From Lachnospiraceae bacterium (lineage in GTDB: Bacteria > Bacillota > Clostridia > Lachnospirales > Lachnospiraceae): a stretch of 64,000 nucleotides of DNA. The stretch is taken from assembly GCA_017427685.1 (NCBI GenBank), contig JAFRSH010000010.1, positions 1 through 64,000 on the forward strand, read 5' to 3'. Shown here piece by piece: positions 33,346 to 41,916 of the stretch. The first letter of the stretch is position 1. Each line of letters begins with the position of its first letter. Under the pieces are notes generated by a model. The model ran no database searches and was not told the origin of the DNA. It worked only from the letters and a program-made list of their open reading frames with translations. The position numbers were made by a program, and so were the translations under genes.

Positions 33346-34440
33346 TCATTTCTCTGCCGTATCGCACCCTATCATGATGATCCCGTCCGAATACTGCATG
33401 TCGCAGATCATCCCGTTCGGTCCGAGTGCGTTGTACCAGCAAAGATCTCCCGACTCGCCTTCCATCACTTCACTGTCGAAGCCCGCTTTCTTTAACTTGC
33501 CGGCATAACTCCTGGCATCCTCGAGCGTGCATCCCTCGTAAAGTACGTAAGGGTAATCCCCGTCGGACTTGCCGCTCGACAAAGTCCCTGCTTCGGGTAA
33601 CGGAAGAACCTCAAGTATCTCTTCACTGAAGAAGCTTCCGGGCTCCTTCTCTTTCTCCTGTGCGAAGAATCCGCATCCGATATCGGCCTTCGCTGTCTTG
33701 ATATCATAATCAACGGTCACGTACCAGCCGTCATGGTTGTAGGCATGGAAATCGATCTCACCGTTGTGATCGACGTAGTCCGCATCGACATCGAATCCGG
33801 CCGCCTTGATCTCCTCAATGTAGTCCTCGATGTTACGCTTCGACTCGATTTCTCCGATCACGATATGATCGAATGTCTCCTCGCAGATACGGTCTTCCTC
33901 GACTCCGCCCTTGTATCTGGGCAGGAAGAGCAGGAAGCTGTTGGCCCACATGGAGTCGTCGTCTGCCGCAAGGATGATCCCCGTACCGTTCGTGCCGGAC
34001 TTCCCGGTGTCCTCACTCTTATCGGACGGTTCTGTACTGTCCTCACCGTCGTCCGGTGCTTCGGAAGCGGTGTCAGAAAACATCGTGTTTTCACTTGTCT
34101 TAGCTTCTTCTTTAGAGCCCGTGTCTTTCGGGGCTGTCTGTGTATCCTTTGATGTACCGTCACTCTCGGTGCCGGTCACGGACGATGTACCGGCGGGATC
34201 CTCCGACCTGCTCTCGGTCTCATGAGTGCCTGCTGAGGTACCCGACTCTTGTTGCGTGTCCGCACCATCGGAAGAAGAAACTCCCTTCCCTGTGGCGGAT
34301 GAGGTATCCTGCGCTACGCTCCGTCCTGCGTCCGCACCCGGCTCGCCGGAAGTTCCGGTACAACCGGAGAGGATGAGCGCACCGGTGATCATAAGCGTTA
34401 TAAGAATGATAAATACGCGGTTCTTCAGTCTTTTTCTCAT
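33346..34440 (-). CDS. secreted lipoprotein of unknown function
   Basis: The 364-residue protein has a lipoprotein signal (LMITGALILSGC, lipid Cys at 27), then a low-complexity Ser/Thr/Asp/Glu/Gly linker of about 125 residues. A globular C-terminal half follows (WANSFLLFLPRYKGGVEED, IEEIKAAGFDVDADYVDHNG, CTLEDARSYAGKLKKAGFDS) with two similar 'AAGF/KAGF' segments that suggest a repeated alpha/beta unit. No family is recognised. It is anchored outside the membrane. Confidence 0.8.
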   Translation of the reverse strand: MRKRLKNRVFIILITLMITGALILSGCTGTSGEPGADAGRSVAQDTSSATGKGVSSSDGADTQQESGTSAGTHETESRSEDPAGTSSVTGTESDGTSKDTQTAPKDTGSKEEAKTSENTMFSDTASEAPDDGEDSTEPSDKSEDTGKSGTNGTGIILAADDDSMWANSFLLFLPRYKGGVEEDRICEETFDHIVIGEIESKRNIEDYIEEIKAAGFDVDADYVDHNGEIDFHAYNHDGWYVTVDYDIKTAKADIGCGFFAQEKEKEPGSFFSEEILEVLPLPEAGTLSSGKSDGDYPYVLYEGCTLEDARSYAGKLKKAGFDSEVMEGESGDLCWYNALGPNGMICDMQYSDGIIMIGCDTAEK

Positions 34441-34479
34441 GATGATCCGTCCTCTTTCACGCGTGTTAACTGTCGTTTC

Positions 34480-35640
34480 TCAGCCGATCTCTCCGGCTTT
34501 CTTCAGTGCTATCTTGGTGATAAGGGGTCCCGTGAGCTCGTAGATCACGGTTCCGCACAGGATTACCGTCCTGATGGTGGCTCCGTACTCGGGAACTGCC
34601 GTCATGGCTGTCGTCGCAAGTCCGATCGCAACTCCGGCCTGCGGAACGAGCATGAAGCCGAGGTAATTCCTGGTCTTCTTGGATGAATGCGATACTGCCG
34701 CTCCGAACATCGCTCCGCCGATCTTGCCGATCACTCTCGCTACGATGTAGATCACACCGATCAGCCCTATGCCCGGGAGTATCGAGATGTCAAGCTGCGC
34801 TCCCGAGATAAAGAAGAACAGCATGTAGAGCGGAGGCGTCATGCGATCCGTCTGTTCGAAGACAGCGTCACTGTTCTTCGATGTGTTGCAGAAAACAGCA
34901 CCCATGACCATACATGCAAGGAGTGATGAGAGCCCTAAGAGGTTGCCGACTCCGACGCATGTGAAAACGAGCGCATATGTGATCGCGAGCCTGTTGCCGC
35001 GTCCCGTAAAGAGCATGGTGAGGAATCTGAAAACGACTCCCGCTACCGCTCCGAGGAGCATTGCTCCGAAGATCTCGATAAAAGGATTAGCGATCGCCGA
35101 GAAGGAGAATCCCTCCGAGCCCGAAATGCTCTTGGCGATGGCTACCGAAATACCGAAGCACATAAGCGCTGCGGCATCATCGAGCGCAACAACCGCGAGC
35201 AGCGTGTCCGTGACCTCGCCCTTCGCCTTGTACTGCTTGACTACCATAAGAGTAGCTGCGGGCGCTGTGGCTGCTGCTATCGCGCCGAGGCTGAGCGAGA
35301 AGGGAACGTCGTATCCCGCGATGATAAGTGCCGCGTCAACGACGATCACGGCTCCGAGTGACTCCGTGATCGCGATCACAAGAGGAGCGCTTCCCACCTT
35401 CTTGAGGTACGAAAGCCTGAACTCGGCACCGATGGAGAATGCTATAAATCCGAGCGCCGTTTCGGGGATGATCCCGAGTGACGCTACCGTTTCCGAATTG
35501 ATGAGGCCGGTGACATAAGGTCCGGCGATAAGTCCCGCGATCAGGTAACCCGTGACGTTGGGGAGTTTCAAAAACTTCATGAGCTTGCTGGATGCAAGTG
35601 CAAACGCAAGCGCTATTGCTAAATTAATATAGATGTTCAT
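34480..35640 (-). CDS. CPA2-type cation:proton antiporter
   Basis: The 386-residue integral membrane protein, with about 12 hydrophobic segments, is of the Na+/H+ exchanger (Kef/NapA-like) family. Conserved parts include LPNVTGYLIAGLIAGPYV, SIGAEFRLSYLKK, ALDDAAALMCFG and the late FMLVPQAGVAIGLA. There is no cytosolic TrkA-N domain. Its start lies 2 bp after the PII-like gene, so the two are co-expressed and the PII-like protein may gate the transporter. Confidence 0.88.
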   Translation of the reverse strand: MNIYINLAIALAFALASSKLMKFLKLPNVTGYLIAGLIAGPYVTGLINSETVASLGIIPETALGFIAFSIGAEFRLSYLKKVGSAPLVIAITESLGAVIVVDAALIIAGYDVPFSLSLGAIAAATAPAATLMVVKQYKAKGEVTDTLLAVVALDDAAALMCFGISVAIAKSISGSEGFSFSAIANPFIEIFGAMLLGAVAGVVFRFLTMLFTGRGNRLAITYALVFTCVGVGNLLGLSSLLACMVMGAVFCNTSKNSDAVFEQTDRMTPPLYMLFFFISGAQLDISILPGIGLIGVIYIVARVIGKIGGAMFGAAVSHSSKKTRNYLGFMLVPQAGVAIGLATTAMTAVPEYGATIRTVILCGTVIYELTGPLITKIALKKAGEIG

Positions 35641-35642
35641 GG

Positions 35643-35984
35643 TTATTCTTTGGTACTGATACCCTCCACATAAGTGATCGGGATCACGAACATGATACCC
35701 GAGTTGGGTGTATTTAGGTCAACAAACGATTTGATGGTCTCTCTTGCGTCAACGACCTGCTCGTCACGCACAACAAAAAGAACCACCTTGCTTTCGGGTT
35801 TGTCCTCGTCTTTGAGGACTCTGCGGAGCATTCCGAAGATCGGGATGTCTTCCATGTTGACGAGCTCCTCGCCCATACCGCGTCCTTCAAGGATCGTACC
35901 GCCCTTGATGCCGTGGTTCGCAAGTTCCTTAAGGATGGGGTCGAGGTTGCGGTCGTCTTTTAAGATCAATGTTAAAAGCTGCAT
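35643..35984 (-). CDS. PII-like signalling protein
   Basis: The 113-residue protein has a PII/ferredoxin-like fold: MQLLTLILKDDRNLDPILKE, NHGIKGGTILEGRGMG, KVVLFVVRDEQVVDA and IMFVIPITYVEG. It lacks the GlnB/GlnK uridylylation Tyr motif and is not linked to amtB. The ATG at 35984 has AAAGGAG upstream; the longer frame to 36053 crosses a hairpin and is rejected. PII-like proteins bind adenyl nucleotides and control membrane proteins; here the partner is probably the adjacent antiporter. Confidence 0.8.
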   Translation of the reverse strand: MQLLTLILKDDRNLDPILKELANHGIKGGTILEGRGMGEELVNMEDIPIFGMLRRVLKDEDKPESKVVLFVVRDEQVVDARETIKSFVDLNTPNSGIMFVIPITYVEGISTKE

Positions 35985-36009
35985 ATTATCTCCTTTATGT
36001 AACACTATG

Positions 36010-36039
36010 TACACCTCGCGAACTGAGTTCGCTCGGTGT
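36010..36039. repeat. hairpin upstream of the PII-like gene
   Basis: ACACC(T)CGCGAAC and GTTCGC(T)CGGTGT form a stem around a TGA loop, 25 bp before the PII-like start codon. It may be part of the leader or a relic of the repeat element that follows at 36116. Confidence 0.6.
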
Positions 36040-36115
36040 GTGGGTCGCAGCAATCAAAACCTCTGACAAAATACAGACTCTTTTCAAAATGCTTCCGAAC
36101 CTATGAACACTCCCC

Positions 36116-36258
36116 CACATTAGGTACTCACACAGTACAAGAGGCTTCGCCTCTAACTGTGAAGGAAACTCAATACGCCTTTGCAAGCAAGCTTGCACGC
36201 CGCATTGTATTTCCTTCACAGTGCGAGATGAACTCGCACTGTGTGGGCACCTAACGTG
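36116..36258. repeat. multi-hairpin cloverleaf element B
   Basis: Outer arms ATTAGGTACTCACACAGT and ACTGTGTGGGCACCTAAC (about 36119-36136 and 36237-36255) enclose three hairpins: AGAGGC-TTC-GCCTCT (36140-36154); a long stem TGTGAAGGAAACTCAATACG with its near-complement (36158-36220) and an inner GCAAGCAAGCTTGC; and AGTGCGAG-ATGAA-CTCGCACT (36220-36240). The topology equals element A at 15947-16109, but the arms differ. It lies between the PII-like/antiporter operon and the GGDEF gene terminator. Apart from this, the hairpin at 36010 and the terminator, 35985-36297 is empty. Confidence 0.8.
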
Positions 36259-36260
36259 AG

Positions 36261-36290
36261 AAAGCCGCTCTGTGGTCCTTGAGCGGCCTT
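36261..36290 (-). terminator. terminator after the GGDEF gene
   Basis: GCCGCTC (36264-36270) pairs with GAGCGGC (36281-36287), followed on the minus strand by TTTCTC. It lies just after the stop codon of the leftward GGDEF gene. Confidence 0.7.
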
Positions 36291-36297
36291 TGTGATA

Positions 36298-38154
36298 TTA
36301 GTCTGTGCTTCTTCTGTGTTTCTTGGATTGCTTTATTTTGTACATGTTATTATCCGCTTCGTTAACCAGACTCTCAAGGGTCTTGGATGAAGTGTCTCCT
36401 TCGTTCCAGACGTGGCCCATGCTGGCAACGATCTCAACGGGGAGTGCTTCGCGCTTGGAGTACTCGGCGAGGTAGCTCTTGATCTGGTCCTCCTTGGTGA
36501 GGATCTCGGCTTCGCTGACGTACTCGGCGATAACAAGGAACTCGTCACCGCCCATCCTTACCTTGACGCTGTCCTCGGGGATAACCTTCGTGATCGCCTC
36601 GGCGATGCCGTTAATGGCTATATCACCGACGGAGTGTCCGTACGTGTCGTTAAGGATCTTGAGGTCGTCAAGGTCAACGTAGATAAGGTAGACCTTGCCG
36701 CTGTGCTTGGCGTAGAACTCCTCTGCAAAGGTTGCGTAACCGAAACGGTTGTACAAGCCTGTCATGGCGTCTTGCGTGTAGAGAGCCTTGAGCTTCTTGT
36801 TCACGAGGTCAACCTCATGACGCTGATGCATGCTGTCCATGGCCTGTGAAAGCGCTTCGCTGTAGGTTCTGAAGTCGAGGAGGTTCCATGAGCTCTCCTC
36901 GTAGGGGATAACGCAGTATCCGAATGTGATATCACCGAAGTGGAGCGGTGAGAACATGTATATCTTTGACTCGTAAAGGTCTGCCCACTCAGGCGGATAA
37001 AGCTGGTCTGCGATCTTGATCTTGCCGACACCGGTACTGGTGTACATGTCGAGTACTTCGTCAAATCCGGTGAATACATCCTCGCCGTACATCTCCATGG
37101 CGGAGGGGTTGATACAGAGACAGATATCGTAAAGCTTCAGATGTCTCTTGCATTCCTCGAGAGCTTCGGGGAGCTTCTCGGCTGTATTGTACTTGGTCAG
37201 ATACCTGCTGATGAGTCGCTGTACGCTTCGGATGTACTCGTCCTCTGTCTTGGAGACGTAGACATTCGTGAATTCCTTACGGAAGTCACGAAGCACTTTA
37301 CATCCGCAGCTCTCGTTGAGTCTGACTGTGGTTCCGGAGTAGAAATCAAGCTTTCCTTCGTGCTTGCCGTCGATCATCTCCATAAGAGTGTTGGCTGCGT
37401 CGTAGCCCTGAAGGAAATAGTCACGGTCAACCGTAGTGATCGAAGGGAAGTAGAACTGTGCATCAAAAAGGTTGTCGAAACCGGTGATCTTGAAATCCTC
37501 GGGTGCCTGGTAACCGTCTGTCTCGGCTTCGTTGCAGTAACCGAGAGCCATGAAGTCGTTCGCGCAGACAACTGCGTCGGGAAGATGAAGTCCGAGCTTC
37601 TTGAAGTCCTGGTACGCGATCTTGCCGTCACGCTGAAGGAATCCGTAGAATCTGATACGCTCGGGTTCAGGTTCGATGCCGTTCGCCTTGAGAGCGTCAC
37701 AGAAGGCTCTGTAACGGAGCTGGTTCTCCTCGTTATTCACGGGACCGCCCACAAAGTTGAGCTTCCTGCAGCCGTGCACCTGAATAAGATGATCCACGAT
37801 CTTGTACTCGGCACCGTAGTTGTCGGAGCTGATATTGGGAAGTCCGTTATGACGTCTGTCTATACAAAGGACCTTAGCGTTCGCCTTTCTGACCTTTTCA
37901 AGGATCTCGTCAACAACAGAGATCGAAGCAACACTGTTGACCGCAACAAGAACACCGTCGTACTTGGACGGATTGGGTAACAGGAAAACTTCGAGCTCTT
38001 TCTGGTAGAACCCGGCAGGTTCAAGAACGTCGTAGATGTTCATGATATGGAGCTCAACATCGTCTTGCCCCAGTCTTTCGCAAATACCTTTAATGAGCTC
38101 ATGCGTAAGGTCGTTATTCCACGAGCTTGAGAGCATTAAGATTTTCTTCTTCAT
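36298..38154 (-). CDS. LacI-type sugar-sensor diguanylate cyclase
   Basis: The 618-residue protein has a periplasmic-binding-protein-like (LacI/GalR sensor type) N-terminus without a helix-turn-helix (KYDGVLVAVNSVAS, VLCIDRRHNGLPNISSDNYG, KLNFVGGP, VVCANDFMALGY), a middle region of unknown fold (about 300-430), and a C-terminal GGDEF domain (DAMTGLYNRFGYATFAEEF, RMGGDEFLVIAEY; motif at 535-539). It has no signal peptide or membrane segment, so it senses a cytosolic ligand, probably a sugar, and makes cyclic di-GMP. No RxxD inhibition site is seen. The ATG at 38154 has GAGG upstream. A sugar ABC transporter is next door. Confidence 0.88.
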   Translation of the reverse strand: MKKKILMLSSSWNNDLTHELIKGICERLGQDDVELHIMNIYDVLEPAGFYQKELEVFLLPNPSKYDGVLVAVNSVASISVVDEILEKVRKANAKVLCIDRRHNGLPNISSDNYGAEYKIVDHLIQVHGCRKLNFVGGPVNNEENQLRYRAFCDALKANGIEPEPERIRFYGFLQRDGKIAYQDFKKLGLHLPDAVVCANDFMALGYCNEAETDGYQAPEDFKITGFDNLFDAQFYFPSITTVDRDYFLQGYDAANTLMEMIDGKHEGKLDFYSGTTVRLNESCGCKVLRDFRKEFTNVYVSKTEDEYIRSVQRLISRYLTKYNTAEKLPEALEECKRHLKLYDICLCINPSAMEMYGEDVFTGFDEVLDMYTSTGVGKIKIADQLYPPEWADLYESKIYMFSPLHFGDITFGYCVIPYEESSWNLLDFRTYSEALSQAMDSMHQRHEVDLVNKKLKALYTQDAMTGLYNRFGYATFAEEFYAKHSGKVYLIYVDLDDLKILNDTYGHSVGDIAINGIAEAITKVIPEDSVKVRMGGDEFLVIAEYVSEAEILTKEDQIKSYLAEYSKREALPVEIVASMGHVWNEGDTSSKTLESLVNEADNNMYKIKQSKKHRRSTD

Positions 38155-38267
38155 GCCAACCTCTTTGCTTTTATAATCTGTCGGAAGCGCTGTGAACGCG
38201 CAAATCCGCACATAATCATTATATCTTTTAAGAGCCAAAGATACAAGGCTTTTTAGCGAATTTAAAG

Positions 38268-38299
38268 AGTCCGCAATGCGTCATCTCGCACTGCGGACT
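38268..38299 (-). terminator. terminator after the sugar ABC operon
   Basis: AGTCCGCAATGCG (38268-38280) pairs with CGCACTGCGGACT (38287-38299) around TCATCT. The following minus-strand sequence is moderately T/A-rich (CTTTAAATT). It separates the transporter operon from the GGDEF gene. Confidence 0.6.
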
Positions 38300-38327
38300 T
38301 CTCAAATATTGCTAATTCAGATGGGTG

Positions 38328-39185
38328 TCAGCCCTTAACCGAACCGACTGCGATACCTGCGATGATGTACTTCGAAAGTAGGAAGTAAACTACAAAGAGC
38401 GGGAGTACCGTGAGGGTCAATCCAAGGTAAACCGAACCGTACTCAACTTTGTAGATATCACCCTTAAGGAGCGAAACCATGATAGGCATGGTGTACATCT
38501 TCTTCTGAGTGAGGAGGATAAGAGGCATGAACAGGTTGTTCCAGTTACCTACGAATGCCATGATACCCTGTGTAGCGATAGCGGGCTTCATGATAGGAAG
38601 CGCGATCTTGTTAAAGGTATAGAACTCTCTTGCACCGTCGATACGTGCGGACTGAACGATCTCAAGAGGCAGAGCAGGGATCATGTACTGTCTCATGAAG
38701 AATACCATTGCAGGAGCCGCGATACCGGGGATGATAAGCGGAAGGAAGTTGTTTGCAAGACCAACCGCGTAAACCATCTTGTAGAAACCGATCGATACAA
38801 CTACACCGGGAACCATCAGGATAGCCATGATGAAGGTGAAGAATGCTCTGCGTGCCTTCCACTCATAAACAACAAGCGCGTATGCAGTGAGTGTTGAGAA
38901 GTAAACCGAGCAAAGTGTCGCACCGGTGGAGATGATTATCGAGTTAACGAATCCTCTGATAGGATCAAAAATGTCCTTGCTTGTAAGGATCTCGTAGTTC
39001 CTTGCCAAATGAGTCGAAGGAATGAGCGAAACTGCTGTTCCCTGGATCTCAGGGGTCGATCGTGTTGAGTTAACGATCATGATGATGAAGGGGAACAAGC
39101 TGAGTGCCGCAAGTGTGATACATACGATATAGATGATCACTTTAAAGGGCTGAAATCTGGGGAATACTTTAATCTCTGTGTCCAT
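38328..39185 (-). CDS. sugar ABC transporter permease (MalG/CUT1 type)
   Basis: The 285-residue, six-segment permease has the EAA loop QSARIDGAREFYTFNKIALP that contacts the ATPase. It begins inside the stop of the MalF-type gene (TAATG overlap). With the binding protein and the second permease it imports a sugar or oligosaccharide. No ATP-binding subunit is encoded here; CUT1 systems often use a shared MsmK-type ATPase from elsewhere. Confidence 0.92.
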   Translation of the reverse strand: MDTEIKVFPRFQPFKVIIYIVCITLAALSLFPFIIMIVNSTRSTPEIQGTAVSLIPSTHLARNYEILTSKDIFDPIRGFVNSIIISTGATLCSVYFSTLTAYALVVYEWKARRAFFTFIMAILMVPGVVVSIGFYKMVYAVGLANNFLPLIIPGIAAPAMVFFMRQYMIPALPLEIVQSARIDGAREFYTFNKIALPIMKPAIATQGIMAFVGNWNNLFMPLILLTQKKMYTMPIMVSLLKGDIYKVEYGSVYLGLTLTVLPLFVVYFLLSKYIIAGIAVGSVKG

Positions 39186-40195
39186 TATCTGCCCTCCTTA
39201 AGAAGTTGCTGCTTAGCGAGCTTAACTTTCTTTTTGTACTCGCGTTCCTGCTGCTTGATGATCTTGTGAAGTTTAGCTTCATCCTTGTCCTTCAGCACAA
39301 TGAATACGACAGCCGAAAGGATCGAAATGATGACGAACATTACCAAGCTGGCCGCGGCAGCCTTGTTGTACTGATAACTGCCTGAGAACGCTTGCGTGTA
39401 GATGTATAGCGAAGCAGTCAGTGTTGCGTTCTGAGGCTGGCCGTTCTGGAATACACGAGGTATATCGAACATCTGCATACCACCGATAAGTGATGTAACG
39501 AGTGTATACAGAAGCATTGTCTTCAAGTTAGGAATGGTAATATAGAAGAATTGCTGATTACCACTTGCACCGTCGATCTCGGCAGCCTCATACATTTCGG
39601 GGTTGATACCGAGGATTCCGGCGATAAGGACGATCATCGTGTTGCCGTACCATGTCCAGAACTGCATGAACGAAACGTTGTTCTGGGATGCGGAAGCACT
39701 GACCGCAAAGTTGTAAGGGTTATCAATGAAACCGAGCTGAATAAGGATATCGTTGATAGGTCCCTTGGGATATGCAAAAAGGTTTGCAAACAGGATACCG
39801 ATAGTAGCTGCAGTGATGATATTGGGAAGATAGAATACTACCTTGAAGAATCCCTGAGCCTTGATCTTCTTGTGATTGTTTGTAAACCATGCAGAAAGAA
39901 TAAGGGCGAGTGAGATCTGAGGGATGAAGTTTACAACCCACATCTTAATGGTATTGATAAGAGCCGTATGGAATGTAGGTGCTGTAAGTGTCTCAGAAAA
40001 GTTATCCCACAAACCCTGTCCGAGAGAAGGAAGGAACTTGGCATCGGAGAACGCCATAGTACTTCCCTTAAGGTTTGTAAAACCGATAACACCGGTGAAG
40101 ATGATCGGATAAAGAGTACAAATAAGGAATGTTACTACAAAAGGTATGGAAAAGAGATATCCGTATTTTGCGTAGCTTACACGTTTCCTCTTCAT
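39185..40195 (-). CDS. sugar ABC transporter permease (MalF/CUT1 type)
   Basis: The 336-residue permease has about six membrane segments and the EAA loop YEAAEIDGASGNQQFFYITI. A long, charged C-terminal tail rich in Lys and Glu (IIKQQEREYKKKVKLAKQQL) is unusual. It pairs with the MalG-type permease and starts about 145 bp after the binding protein gene, behind a strong hairpin. Confidence 0.92.
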   Translation of the reverse strand: MKRKRVSYAKYGYLFSIPFVVTFLICTLYPIIFTGVIGFTNLKGSTMAFSDAKFLPSLGQGLWDNFSETLTAPTFHTALINTIKMWVVNFIPQISLALILSAWFTNNHKKIKAQGFFKVVFYLPNIITAATIGILFANLFAYPKGPINDILIQLGFIDNPYNFAVSASASQNNVSFMQFWTWYGNTMIVLIAGILGINPEMYEAAEIDGASGNQQFFYITIPNLKTMLLYTLVTSLIGGMQMFDIPRVFQNGQPQNATLTASLYIYTQAFSGSYQYNKAAAASLVMFVIISILSAVVFIVLKDKDEAKLHKIIKQQEREYKKKVKLAKQQLLKEGR

Positions 40196-40275
40196 AAAAA
40201 CCCCGCAACCAGCATCCGCTTGGATTTAACGACCCGCTTACCTCGGCAGACCGTTACGGATACCTTTTAATAAAT

Positions 40276-40306
40276 GAGGGCGGACGGTGCGAATCCGTCC
40301 GCCCTC
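40276..40306 (-). terminator. intercistronic hairpin between binding protein and permeases
   Basis: GAGGGCGGACG (40276-40286) pairs with the complement at 40296-40306. There is no strong T-tract after it. Such hairpins commonly protect the binding-protein mRNA or partly stop transcription, so that binding protein exceeds permease. Confidence 0.7.
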
Positions 40307-40341
40307 TGAAGATTCATTCAAAAATGATCTTGTGTTAATTA

Positions 40342-41763
40342 TCAGTCGATACCGAGCTGATCCTTAACTGTCTGCTTGAAGTTAGCAATAGCCTCGTCAC
40401 GAGTTACTGTGCCAGCTGTGTAAGCACGAACTGCATCTCTCCAAAGTGAGTTGATGCTCTCATCATACTGAGTAAGGTTCTTGCCGTTTGCATATGCGTT
40501 AGCAGGTACGAAGTAATCGAACATGTTCTGTCCGCCGAGGAAGTCAAGCTTACCATCAGACATATCCATAACGGTACCGGAAGCTACAGAGTCCTTTGTG
40601 CCGCCTTCGCCGTTAAGTGTTCCGTTTGCCCAGTAGTACTGAAGACCGGTCTTGCTGCAGTCAAGTGTGATCCACTTAATAAGCTCAGCTACGCCGTTCT
40701 TAGCCTTGGTGTCCTTGTTAGCAAGAACCCATGTGCCGCCCCAGAAGAAGCCGATAGGGGAGTTACATACTGCCCAGTCACCGAATGAGCTGTCATCGCC
40801 TTCGCCGCAGTTAGCGCCGAGTGTGTAGTTGATGAGCCATGCAGGTCCGAAGAAACCAAGAACGCCACCGTTCTTCTTCATGTCTGCGAACCAGCCTTCC
40901 TGCCAGTCCTGAGTATCATGATGGTATCCGTTGTCCTTAAGCTTCTTAGAGAGGTCAAGGAATGCTTCTCTCTTAGGATCGATGTAGAGCTTGCCGTCTA
41001 CGATCCAGCCCTTGTCAGAGCTGTTCTCAACTGCGTGCCAGATATCGCCATCGCCTGAGCAGATAGCATAGCCCTTAGCCTTGAGCTCTTCAGCTGCTGC
41101 GAAGAACTTATCCCAAGAACCCGAGCCGCCGCCGATCTTGTCCTGAACAGCTGTAGGATCATCTGTTCCCCAAGTATCCTTAGCGATTGAACGACGATAG
41201 ATGAAGCATCCGCCTGTTGCCTGGTAACCAAGAGCAACTACGTTGTTGTCGCTGGGACGTGTTCCGATTGCTACAGAGTAGCCGGAGATGTTTGCATCAG
41301 CGATCATCTTGTCAACGTCGATTCCAAGATCCTTGTATGTAGCTGCGTAGCCAGCTGCATCACCCTGTGAATACTTAAGGATGAAAGCTGCCTCTGCTGC
41401 GTACATATCAGGAGCGTCATCTCCGCCAGCTGCAAGAGCAGCGTCAAGAGCGGGCTGGTAAGCGCCGTCTGTTGTAGCGATGATGGTTGTCTTGATCTCA
41501 TAGTCGAAAGAAGGATTGAGCTCTTTGTAACGCTCTACCATCTTAGGGATCTCGTCTGTGAAAGACCAAAGGTTGATAACCTTCTTCTCGTCAGCTGCAG
41601 GAGCTGTTGTGGTAGTAGTGGTGGCAGCAGCGCCGTCATCCTTCTTACCAGCATCCGTAGTAGCTGTGGTGGCTGTCTCATCCTTCTTCTCCTCGCTGGA
41701 GCAAGCGGTGAGGCATCCGATGATCATTGCTAAACATAATAATGCTGCAATAAAACGTTTCAT
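40342..41763 (-). CDS. sugar-binding lipoprotein of an ABC transporter
   Basis: The 473-residue extracellular solute-binding protein (family 1, CUT1 type) has a lipobox (MIIGCLTAC) and a Thr/Ala-rich linker. The body contains VINLWSFTDEIPKMVERYKE, GDDAPDMYAAEAAFI, LGYQATGGCFIYRR and FADMKKNGGVLGFFGPAW. The ATG at 41763 has AGAGGAGGG upstream; the longer frame to 41817 lies in the leader. It is first in the operon, behind a sigma-A promoter. Confidence 0.93.
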   Translation of the reverse strand: MKRFIAALLCLAMIIGCLTACSSEEKKDETATTATTDAGKKDDGAAATTTTTTAPAADEKKVINLWSFTDEIPKMVERYKELNPSFDYEIKTTIIATTDGAYQPALDAALAAGGDDAPDMYAAEAAFILKYSQGDAAGYAATYKDLGIDVDKMIADANISGYSVAIGTRPSDNNVVALGYQATGGCFIYRRSIAKDTWGTDDPTAVQDKIGGGSGSWDKFFAAAEELKAKGYAICSGDGDIWHAVENSSDKGWIVDGKLYIDPKREAFLDLSKKLKDNGYHHDTQDWQEGWFADMKKNGGVLGFFGPAWLINYTLGANCGEGDDSSFGDWAVCNSPIGFFWGGTWVLANKDTKAKNGVAELIKWITLDCSKTGLQYYWANGTLNGEGGTKDSVASGTVMDMSDGKLDFLGGQNMFDYFVPANAYANGKNLTQYDESINSLWRDAVRAYTAGTVTRDEAIANFKQTVKDQLGID

Positions 41764-41825
41764 AATACCCTCCTCTAAAAGTGTATAATGGTTTTTGCGG
41801 GGCGGTCTACCGCCCACACTTGTAC

Positions 41826-41854
41826 ATTTTATACAAATGTAAACAAAATGTCAA
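41826..41854 (-). promoter_or_regulatory. promoter of the sugar ABC operon
   Basis: On the minus strand TTGACA (41849-41854) and TATAAAAT (41826-41833) give a sigma-A promoter with 17 nt to TAAAAT. A GC-rich hairpin (GGGCGGT-AG-ACCGCCC) lies between it and the ribosome site. Confidence 0.7.
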
Positions 41855-41916
41855 CCAATTATTACTAAAAAGTGAATAAAGGTTTGGTCCTTTGTTTTAC
41901 ACTGTTTACGCGATTT

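Noticed and set aside
36010..36258. Element B as a CRISPR array
   Set aside because: The repeats are inverted and nested, not direct and evenly spaced, and no cas gene is in the window.
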